A DNA stretch of 64,000 bases, taken from NCBI GenBank assembly GCA_027484725.1, contig JAIXSK010000014.1:1-64000 (forward strand), in the 5' to 3' direction. Below, piece by piece: positions 28,501-36,212 of the stretch. The first letter of the stretch is position 1, and each line of letters starts with the position of its first letter. Made by a program: the position numbers and the translations under genes. Origin of the DNA: Flavobacterium sp. (GTDB lineage: Bacteria; Bacteroidota; Bacteroidia; Flavobacteriales; Flavobacteriaceae). The notes under the pieces are model-generated. The model worked only from the letters and a program-made list of their open reading frames with translations, ran no database searches and was not told where the DNA came from.

Positions 28501-30445
28501 CACAACCTGCAATTGATCACGAAGCTCTCCGCCGCCAATATCGTTGATTCCAATCTTTAATCAAACCACAACCTGCAATTGTTTGCAGAAAAACAAATAA
28601 AAAATATCGTTGATTCCAATCTTTAATCAAACCACAACAGATGTATCCATCATGATTACTCTATGTGAATATCGTTGATTCCAATCTTTAATCAAACCAC
28701 AACGATGATGTTTGGATTGAATTACCAAAACAAATATCGTTGATTCCAATCTTTAATCAAACCACAACAGTTGATGCCGAAGCAATGGCAAGTATTAAAA
28801 TATCGTTGATTCCAATCTTTAATCAAACCACAACATGGTCAAGTTACTGATGATGCAGTAAATAAATATCGTTGATTCCAATCTTTAATCAAACCACAAC
28901 TTATAGTAGAGCATACGCCAACAGATGCCAAATATCGTTGATTCCAATCTTTAATCAAACCACAACTGGATTTTTTGACGACCCCGCCAGTGAAATAATA
29001 TCGTTGATTCCAATCTTTAATCAAACCACAACCCGCAGTTGATTTGAAACACTAAACTTTAAAATATCGTTGATTCCAATCTTTAATCAAACCACAACCG
29101 TTGATGGACTCAATGGGTTTTGGCTTGTAATATCGTTGATTCCAATCTTTAATCAAACCACAACCAAGCTCCGATGTGGTGATCAATTACAATAATATCG
29201 TTGATTCCAATCTTTAATCAAACCACAACATGACTGCGGCTACCAATAATAACATCGAGAATATCGTTGATTCCAATCTTTAATCAAACCACAACGATGG
29301 AACCAAGTTTGAAACAGCAGCATTGAATATCGTTGATTCCAATCTTTAATCAAACCACAACCGATAATATTTGATCCTTCATTGCGCAATAATATCGTTG
29401 ATTCCAATCTTTAATCAAACCACAACAAAAACTTGACCTTCAAATAAAAATTCTTTAATATCGTTGATTCCAATCTTTAATCAAACCACAACTATTGATG
29501 CTCGCATTGCTGCGATTAAAGAAATATCGTTGATTCCAATCTTTAATCAAACCACAACATGACTGCGGCTACCAATAATAACATCGAGAATATCGTTGAT
29601 TCCAATCTTTAATCAAACCACAACTCAATTTGGTTTTGGGTGCGGATTTTTATTAATATCGTTGATTCCAATCTTTAATCAAACCACAACATGCTCCAAA
29701 CACTCCCTGAAACTGATAAAAATATCGTTGATTCCAATCTTTAATCAAACCACAACTTCCTTGTTGGTGAGTATGGTGGTAAGTTTAATATCGTTGATTC
29801 CAATCTTTAATCAAACCACAACCAGTTGATATGGGTGGTGGCAAAATGCTAAATATCGTTGATTCCAATCTTTAATCAAACCACAACTCCCGCGTATCAG
29901 GCGAGTTTAGAACTTCAAATATCGTTGATTCCAATCTTTAATCAAACCACAACTCATCTGGCGGACTTGAAGAAATTATCAAAAATATCGTTGATTCCAA
30001 TCTTTAATCAAACCACAACTGCTGAGAACTGACTGCTTTTTGCGTATTAAATATCGTTGATTCCAATCTTTAATCAAACCACAACACGCACAAGAGTAAC
30101 AAGCGCGCCTGAAGTAATATCGTTGATTCCAATCTTTAATCAAACCACAACCAAACAAACTAACCATAACCCCACCACCAAAATATCGTTGATTCCAATC
30201 TTTAATCAAACCACAACGATGTTAATTTTGTTGTGTTCATAGTTAGTAATATCGTTGATTCCAATCTTTAATCAAACCACAACCTTCAATCTCTGTGTTA
30301 CACTTCATACACTAATATCGTTGATTCCAATCTTTAATCAAACCACAACCTCGTCGGTTCGATGTGCCTTACCATCAATAATATCGTTGATCCCAATCTT
30401 TAATCAAACCACAACTACTTAGTTGGCGAGTATGGTGGTCGCTTT
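25506..30445 (-). CRISPR. type II-C CRISPR array, 75 repeats, crRNAs read from the - strand
   Basis: 75 repeats of 36 bp at a 65-66 bp period (one of 68) from 25506 to 30415, with a 75th spacer ending at 30445 before a disrupted repeat. In crRNA sense the repeat begins GTTGTGGTTTGATTAAAG and ends GGAATCAACGATATT. Spacers are 29-30 nt, one of 32 at 28439. Orientation follows from the tracrRNA at 35126, whose anti-repeat has the same + strand sequence as the repeats. Repeat variants: T-to-C in the last full repeat (30380) and A-to-G in the one at 26560. One spacer is duplicated exactly (29230 and 29559) and two pairs are diverged homologues. Small ORFs read through the array (DWNQRY or IPIFNQTTT periodicities) are translated repeats, not genes. 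Confidence 0.98.
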
Positions 30446-30570
30446 AATATCTTTGTTTGGCTGCGCCAAATCTCGCTGACTCGATTTCCAATCTTAAATC
30501 AAATCGACCATCGGGAGATTCACAAACATACCTCTGAAAAATATAATCTGTTTTTGTATACCACCACACA
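30446..30570. repeat. array-boundary element R (125 bp), cas9-proximal
   Basis: Second copy of the boundary element. It begins as a degenerate repeat (AATATCTTTGTTT), carries the same insert and keeps the nested stems: AATCTC (30469-30474) with GAGATT (30515-30520), and TCGATTT (30481-30487) with AAATCGA (30501-30507). The loop differs from the repeat core by one base. On the - strand it contains TATGTTTG (30523-30530), a match to the -7 promoter box, which is TGTGTTTG in copy L. It lies immediately 5' of the array in the crRNA direction, so it may hold the pre-crRNA promoter and leader. Confidence 0.8.
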
Positions 30571-30645
30571 TCGACTGCGCAGAAACTTATTTTGGTTTGG
30601 TTATTTAAGAATTTGAAAATTTATGTCAAAGAACTACTAAATATT

Positions 30646-33600
30646 TTATAAAAAAGTAATTTTTCCCGATGGTGTTATTTTAAAATCATACCCCTCAACC
30701 AAACAATCAAATGAATTTACTCCAACCTTAATCCATGGATATTTTTTTTGTTCACCTATATTTTTTCCACCTTTCATTCCTGTCTTTAAACCCATTGATT
30801 CAGTAATTTCTTTTTTCTCTCTCGCTTCTATATGATGTAATAACTTTATTTCTGCAGATTTTTCAACATCCAATTGTGTTATTTGGAATAATCTATCTAA
30901 CAACATACTAGAATTCATCTCGAATAATTCATTAACAGATTTATCATAGAGAAGTACCATTTTGCCTTTAGTTAAAATATATTTTAAATTATTTTGTTTT
31001 TCATCCTGCTCTGGTGCTATTGGATATAACTTTTTATCTGAATTACTTAATTTAAAATAATTACCAGCATCCAACATGTTAATTAGTTGATGTGTTCTTT
31101 GTATTTTACCTTTACTATCCATCCCTTCGTAAATAGCCATACAATAGTTGCCTTCATTCTGCCCATAAACCATCTGCTTGTATTTATGTCGTGATTTTGA
31201 TAATAAGCTATGTTCTTTAATCTTCAACGGATTTTTAACTGTTGGCTGATAAAGTCTTATTTTCTTGATAATCATCTCATTTAAATCTTTGGCTGCACCA
31301 TCAACACCTTTTGATTCTCGTGGAAGAATGATAAAACCATCAGGGTTCAAAACATTTTTTAAACCATGTTTATATATTCGGTCTTTTATTCCTTCATCGA
31401 CTACATTTTTCAAATCTACTTCGGAAAAGTCTTTTGTAATTGGCTTTCTAACTACATATTTAATTTCTTTTTCTCCGTTTTCATTTTCTCGCTCTACAGC
31501 ACCATATAAAGTACTTAAATGCAATGACCCTCTCACTGTATCCCCTTGCTGAAATCTTGGTATTTTTTTTCCTTCTTTATCCAACTTATAGATTATTCTG
31601 CCCTGAGCATCTTTTTTAGGGATTGCTTTTCCATTGGCATCTCTTTCTATTTCGGCCACATATTGTTTTTTTCCACGAACTCTAATAATCTTTTTCGATT
31701 GTTTCTTCACATTATCAGGGGTGTAATGTGAGACTAGTATTTCTTGTTCTATTTTAGCTAAATCTTCCTTGAAAGTCTTCCAAGGTTTAGCCTCTGACAT
31801 GAGTGCTTTTGCTGTTTGCTTATCCAGTTGATCTTCTGAAGTCCATGCCTTAGCCAAAACATCATATTTATCTTTGGTCATGCATGCAATAGTTATAGCA
31901 TCAATAGTATGATGGGTATGCTTACTTCTGTCTTTTTCTCTATAGTGTTTAAAGCCGTTTTCATCCATATAACTTTCTTGAATACCCCACTGCTTTCTGA
32001 ATTCGGCGACCATACCTCCTTTTACACTTTCCACCCTCTTAAAATAAGATTTTAAATAGGCTTGTGCATATTTGGTTATAATACCCGTGTCTGAAATTTG
32101 ACTGTTTTTAAAACCTACTTTGGGTTCTGTCCAAACAAATCGGTCATATTTCCCCTGAAGATAATCCCGTTTTAAAGTTAGATAATGTCTTCGTCTGATT
32201 TTTTTATCTTTTACTTCTTTGGTTGCAGCGGCTTTTATTTGCCGGGTAATGAGTTTTATTTCTTCATCAAGTTTTTCGGCTTCTTTTTTCCAATGTTCAA
32301 CTCTTGGTAATATCTCTGAGTAATTAGATAATTCAGTAGGCATTTTATTTCTTTTGATTTCCCTATTGAATCGAGGGCTACATAAGGTTTTATTCATTTG
32401 CGAATTATCTTGTGAAATACTTCTGGGTATCGTATGTTCAATGTCATAAGCCGGATTACTTCCTATAATATCGCAAATGCTGATACTTTTTCCTTCTTTC
32501 TCATAGATCTCGTGGCTATTCTGCTCAAGCCAAAGTTGATACCTCAAAATATCATCTTCTGTTGGTTCAACCTCTTTATGACATTGATCAAAATAGAGTT
32601 TCTTGATTTCTTTTATAGCATCGTCTCTAAACTTTTTATTTTCGTTTTGATAATCCTGAATACCTTTTCTTTTGTTGGCATCGTTTAACTCACGCGCCAT
32701 TTCAATATGAACTCGGGTATTTTCATCAATTTGTCCTTCAAGAATCAGCGCATTGAGCACTTTACGCAACTGATGCAAAGCCCGCATGGCCATCGGGTTT
32801 TTAATTGACGAGGTTAACGGACTTCCCAGTACTAACTTTTCATTTCCAAATTCATCTTTAACAACTTTCTTCTTAAACACTTCAATATCTGAAGGGTGAT
32901 ACAGTTTTTTTAATCGTTTCGGGTTATTACAAAACACTTCTCCATCTTGATTTTTACCGCCAAGAAACTCTAATACTTTTTCATCCAATCGTTTTATTTT
33001 AATAAACTCATAATCTTTTAGTTGTTGTATAAATATTGGAAATACATTTTCTAATATTTCATTTTGTTCCAATTCGCTTTCAATTAGAAAACTTTTGTAA
33101 AATGAAATTAATCTTTTAGATAAGTCTTTTTTGTATAGAGATTCAGCTTCTTTTGAATAATATTCACCCTTCTCTTTACTTTCTTTTAAAAGTCCATTAA
33201 TTATTTCTAATTGATGTTTTTCAAAAGTGTAATGATCAAGTATCTCTGCAATTTTTGTTTTAATGTAATTTCGTTGTTCAACATCTTTCCAAATATGTTC
33301 ATCAACAATATTTTCAATATTCGCCATAAAGACTGCATGAGAATATAACAGTCCTTCTTTGAGATATGGTAAAATTTTATTAATCGCTGACGAGCTCAAA
33401 CTTGCAAAATCTTTTTTCAATTTAATCTTACTGAAGGCTTTTGCGCTTTTATCATCTAAACCTAATTTTTCTTTGGCATAGTCAAACAAATAAACATCAG
33501 AGGTAGCAACTGACAGCAAGTGCCACAAATCTTTATAATCAACAGATTTTGACACTTCTTCTTTCATTCCATTCAGAGTTTTATAAGTAAATGTTTTTGT

Positions 33601-35004
33601 TTTCCATTCTTCTCCAATTACATTTTTTAAGGACGCTGAAACCTGACAGGCAGCAACCGAATCTGTTGGTTTGTAATTAAACCAATAAAAAAATTCATTC
33701 TTTTTTGAAGATTTATAATAACCAAAACTGCTTCCTTTTTCAATCAACTCTTTAGCTAAAAATTCAAAATTAAAATCATTTTTTCTAAAGAATTTTGGAA
33801 CTAATTTTAGCTTTTCATCTTGTGTTAAAAACCGCATGGTTTTCTCACTCTGAGTACCAATTTTTATGGTGTTCAAATAGGTCCACATTCTGTATTCTTC
33901 AAAATCAGGATGTGATATAGCACAACGGGATTTAGTTTTTTCAAAAGAGCATTTACCAATCAATCCCTTTTGTGATTTTAAAGGTCTTTGAAAAAATATG
34001 GCTTTGTATAAATCTTTTGCTAAACCGGAAAATTTCTTTTCAGGTAATTTTTCGTTTTCATCAATTCCTTCAACACCCTGAACTTTGCAAATAATTTTAA
34101 ACTCTTCGAGGTAATGCTCTTCACGTGAAGTATATTGATCTCTTATTTTTTCTTTGCTATACAAGCTGTAGAAGTATTGTCCCAAAGTTTTAAAATTTCC
34201 ATCATGCATCGCTTGCATGATATCTTTTATTTTTCCCTTGACCTTACCAAGGACATCTTTTTTGTTTAACCGTTGGATAATTTCTGTTTTACACTTTTCA
34301 AAATCATGATCGTTTTTCTTGACAATAGCCAATAGTGATTTATAAAGAGAAACTAATTTTTTATCGCCTTCGTCTGAATCTTTTACAAATCCACTTTTTT
34401 CATTTTCATCAAGAATACCTGCTTCAAAAAAATAGTCTTTAAGATTTAATCGAATTTCATCTATACTTTGTAAATCTTCAACTAATGCTTCAATTTTAGG
34501 GCAATGTTCTTCTAAAACACCTTCGGCTGACTGATCTAATCTATTACTCAAAAAACCACGTCTTTGAGCCATATGATATAATGCTCTTCCTAATTCAAAT
34601 AAAGAAACTTTTTGTTTACTTGCTTTATCTCTAAAGTAATAGGGGTTAACATTATCACTGGTTTTTAACCATTCTAGGAATTCAGGATTCAACGGATATT
34701 TTTTAAATCCGGTTTTTTTCCATTCTTCAACTTCTTCAACAGACAATGGACACATTGCGTTTAAAGAGAGAACCTTGAGTGTTTCATATTTTCTCAGTTT
34801 TCTGCGATACTTAATTTTTCTAGCACTTCTGTAACCAGTTCTTTCAGCAGCACGAGAACTTTCAATTCCTTTTTCTGACTTGACTCCTTCAGAAAATATC
34901 CTGACGCCTTTATCGATTATTTGCCTTGCGCCATCATTTTCTGTATCTCTAATGGCCCACCCAATACTATTGGTTCCTAAATCTAAACCCAAAATTTTTG
35001 TCAT
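30646..35004 (-). CDS. cas9: CRISPR-associated endonuclease Cas9 (type II-C)
   Basis: RNA-guided nuclease that cuts both strands of DNA matching a crRNA, using the tracrRNA:crRNA duplex. 1452 residues, in the long range for Bacteroidota II-C enzymes. All nuclease motifs look intact: RuvC-I GLDLGTNSIGWAI (Asp8), an Arg-rich bridge helix (about 50-80), RuvC-II HIEMAREL (Glu near 770), HNH with DIEHTIPRS (His near 857) and downstream Asn and Lys of NREIKRNKMP, and RuvC-III HHTIDAIT (near 1036). The C-terminal 400 residues should hold the PAM-interacting domain. It is convergent with cas1-cas2 across the array. Composition is more AT-rich than the neighbouring housekeeping genes. Confidence 0.98.
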   Translation of the reverse strand: MTKILGLDLGTNSIGWAIRDTENDGARQIIDKGVRIFSEGVKSEKGIESSRAAERTGYRSARKIKYRRKLRKYETLKVLSLNAMCPLSVEEVEEWKKTGFKKYPLNPEFLEWLKTSDNVNPYYFRDKASKQKVSLFELGRALYHMAQRRGFLSNRLDQSAEGVLEEHCPKIEALVEDLQSIDEIRLNLKDYFFEAGILDENEKSGFVKDSDEGDKKLVSLYKSLLAIVKKNDHDFEKCKTEIIQRLNKKDVLGKVKGKIKDIMQAMHDGNFKTLGQYFYSLYSKEKIRDQYTSREEHYLEEFKIICKVQGVEGIDENEKLPEKKFSGLAKDLYKAIFFQRPLKSQKGLIGKCSFEKTKSRCAISHPDFEEYRMWTYLNTIKIGTQSEKTMRFLTQDEKLKLVPKFFRKNDFNFEFLAKELIEKGSSFGYYKSSKKNEFFYWFNYKPTDSVAACQVSASLKNVIGEEWKTKTFTYKTLNGMKEEVSKSVDYKDLWHLLSVATSDVYLFDYAKEKLGLDDKSAKAFSKIKLKKDFASLSSSAINKILPYLKEGLLYSHAVFMANIENIVDEHIWKDVEQRNYIKTKIAEILDHYTFEKHQLEIINGLLKESKEKGEYYSKEAESLYKKDLSKRLISFYKSFLIESELEQNEILENVFPIFIQQLKDYEFIKIKRLDEKVLEFLGGKNQDGEVFCNNPKRLKKLYHPSDIEVFKKKVVKDEFGNEKLVLGSPLTSSIKNPMAMRALHQLRKVLNALILEGQIDENTRVHIEMARELNDANKRKGIQDYQNENKKFRDDAIKEIKKLYFDQCHKEVEPTEDDILRYQLWLEQNSHEIYEKEGKSISICDIIGSNPAYDIEHTIPRSISQDNSQMNKTLCSPRFNREIKRNKMPTELSNYSEILPRVEHWKKEAEKLDEEIKLITRQIKAAATKEVKDKKIRRRHYLTLKRDYLQGKYDRFVWTEPKVGFKNSQISDTGIITKYAQAYLKSYFKRVESVKGGMVAEFRKQWGIQESYMDENGFKHYREKDRSKHTHHTIDAITIACMTKDKYDVLAKAWTSEDQLDKQTAKALMSEAKPWKTFKEDLAKIEQEILVSHYTPDNVKKQSKKIIRVRGKKQYVAEIERDANGKAIPKKDAQGRIIYKLDKEGKKIPRFQQGDTVRGSLHLSTLYGAVERENENGEKEIKYVVRKPITKDFSEVDLKNVVDEGIKDRIYKHGLKNVLNPDGFIILPRESKGVDGAAKDLNEMIIKKIRLYQPTVKNPLKIKEHSLLSKSRHKYKQMVYGQNEGNYCMAIYEGMDSKGKIQRTHQLINMLDAGNYFKLSNSDKKLYPIAPEQDEKQNNLKYILTKGKMVLLYDKSVNELFEMNSSMLLDRLFQITQLDVEKSAEIKLLHHIEAREKKEITESMGLKTGMKGGKNIGEQKKYPWIKVGVNSFDCLVEGYDFKITPSGKITFL

Positions 35005-35051
35005 AGCTTTAAAATTTGACTAAAAATAATAAAACCATACTGAAAAAAAAT

Positions 35052-35088
35052 TAGGGAAAACCCTAATTAAGAATTAGGGTTTTCCCTA
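35052..35088. promoter_or_regulatory. perfect nested inverted repeat between cas9 and tracrRNA
   Basis: TAGGGAAAACCCTAATT (35052-35068), a 3-base spacer, then its exact reverse complement (35072-35088). Each arm is itself a palindrome, AATTAGGG against CCCTAATT. It lies 48 bp upstream of the cas9 start and about 38 bp upstream of the predicted tracrRNA start, so it could be an operator for a dimeric or tetrameric repressor, or a hairpin in either transcript. It is not followed by a T-run. Confidence 0.6.
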
Positions 35089-35111
35089 TCAGATTAAGAA
35101 GAAAATTATTT

Positions 35112-35119
35112 TATATTTG
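35112..35119 (+). promoter_or_regulatory. -7 box of tracrRNA promoter
   Basis: TATATTTG matches TAnnTTTG and predicts a start near 35126, just before the anti-repeat. No good TTTG element was found about 20 bp upstream. Confidence 0.55.
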
Positions 35120-35125
35120 TAACAG

Positions 35126-35214
35126 ATTAAAAATCCAATCTTTAATCTTACCACAATAAGGCTATATGCCGTAGATGAAAATCTTTAGTCCCGCTTCGGT
35201 GGGACTATTTTTTT
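35126..35214 (+). ncRNA. tracrRNA
   Basis: The anti-repeat at 35133-35157 pairs with crRNA: CCACAAT with the first bases of the crRNA repeat, an unpaired TT facing TT, then TCCAATCTTTAATC with GATTAAAGATTGGA. Downstream are a short GGC-TATAT-GCC nexus-like hairpin (35160-35170), a small AGAT-GAAA-ATCT hairpin (35173-35184), and a terminator hairpin AGTCCCGC-TTCG-GTGGGACT (35187-35206) followed by seven T. Predicted length is about 89 nt. It is transcribed divergently from cas9. The 5' end is inferred from the -7 box; the 3' end is clear. Confidence 0.88.
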
Positions 35215-35435
35215 GAATTACACGCTTCTATTAATTCGTGTCAATTTGAATGACGCAAATTAACATTCTGATCAAAACTTCAACTTCAATTGTTTTATGA
35301 AAAACTTTTTGGATTCGGAAATTAAAAATGACAGCAGTTTTTTGTAGTTAATGGTTAAAAAGTCAGTGGACAGAAAAAAATCTGTAACATCCAGCCGCAA
35401 ATTTTGACCCATCAGCCAGTAAAAACAAACAAAAA
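35215..35435. other. gap after tracrRNA, nothing recognised
   Basis: AT-rich sequence with no convincing gene, repeat or full promoter; a 63-codon - strand ORF across it overlaps the next gene and has no support. Confidence 0.5.
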
Positions 35436-35954
35436 ATGAATGCAAATATTTACAAATCAACACTGCTTCAAGGGTTAATTATGGGTCTTGGCTTTTGCCT
35501 GTATACCACTTTTATGTGGCTCACCCAGCTGGATACTACCCATTTAAACATCGGGCAATATTTAGATATGCTCATTGTAGTTTGGCCAATAACAGTAATT
35601 TTTTGGGCCATCAAACAAGAAAATCAAAAGCAATCCTTAACGCTTGTAAATAGAATTGGCATGGCGCTTTGGATAGGTTTGCTCTCATATCTCATTTATG
35701 AACCATATTTATACACATACCACAACTTTATCAACCCAGATTGGTTTTCATATGTGCTCGATTTAAAAGAAACTGAACTTAAAGCTATAAACACATCTAC
35801 TCAAAAAATTACCGAAACCTTACAGCAAATGATCGAAGCCAACGCGCAGCAAAATGGCATATTTAAACTGAGCACTTTTATTCCGTCGGTGGTGATTTTG
35901 CCGACTTTAATTGCTTTGGTCTCGCTGGTTTTTATCAAGAAAAAAGCAACTTGA
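35436..35954 (+). CDS. DUF4199-like membrane protein
   Basis: 172 residues with four predicted transmembrane helices (about 10-30, 42-60, 75-95 and 145-168) and a polar, partly helical region between helices 3 and 4. The helix pattern and length match the DUF4199 family that is frequent in Bacteroidota, but I recognise it by pattern rather than a diagnostic motif. Function unknown. It stands alone between the CRISPR locus and a REP-like element. Confidence 0.6.
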   Translation: MNANIYKSTLLQGLIMGLGFCLYTTFMWLTQLDTTHLNIGQYLDMLIVVWPITVIFWAIKQENQKQSLTLVNRIGMALWIGLLSYLIYEPYLYTYHNFINPDWFSYVLDLKETELKAINTSTQKITETLQQMIEANAQQNGIFKLSTFIPSVVILPTLIALVSLVFIKKKAT

Positions 35955-36002
35955 TTTACAGGTTTGAAATTTGAGTCAGTGCGGGTAAGTATGATTCATT
36001 GA

Positions 36003-36127
36003 GACGATTTTTGCTCGCGGAACCCGCGTGAAGGACCTGCCTGCCGGCAGGCAGGTGGCCGCGATAGCCCGGAGCGCTTAGCGCGAGGACTTAAGCGAAC
36101 AGCCTGACCCGCAGGGACACGCCCAAA
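36003..36127. repeat. REP-like palindromic element before the transketolase genes
   Basis: Carries CCTGCCTGCCGGCAGGCAGG, GCGAACAGCCTGACCCGCAG and terminal CACGCCC. Shares these with 23765-23871 (inverted) and partly with 31-150. Confidence 0.6.
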
Positions 36128-36155
36128 ACAAACTGCGATAAAACAGCTGCTTTGA

Positions 36156-36187
36156 TTTGCCGCCCTGCGAAATTAGCCTTACTTTTG
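36156..36187 (+). promoter_or_regulatory. transketolase promoter
   Basis: TTTG (36156-36159), a 20-bp spacer and TACTTTTG (36180-36187), a full match to the Bacteroidetes consensus. The start would be near 36195, giving a short leader before 36213. Confidence 0.8.
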
Positions 36188-36212
36188 GGGCTCAAACAAA
36201 TGAAACATACAA

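Noticed and set aside
28506-28602. Adjacent spacers both starting CTGCAATTG
   Set aside because: Only nine bases shared and no shared frame after that; probably chance.
25727-30242. Several ORFs with repeated DWNQRY or IPIFNQTTT peptides inside the array
   Set aside because: They are translations of the 36-bp CRISPR repeats with a 22-residue period; no independent gene evidence.
35272-35463. 63-codon - strand ORF upstream of the DUF4199-like gene
   Set aside because: Overlaps the next gene's start, low complexity, no homology that I recognise.
23765-36127. CRISPR locus as a transposon flanked by REP palindromes
   Set aside because: No transposase, integrase or target-site duplication; the elements are of a common intergenic type, so bracketing alone is not proof.
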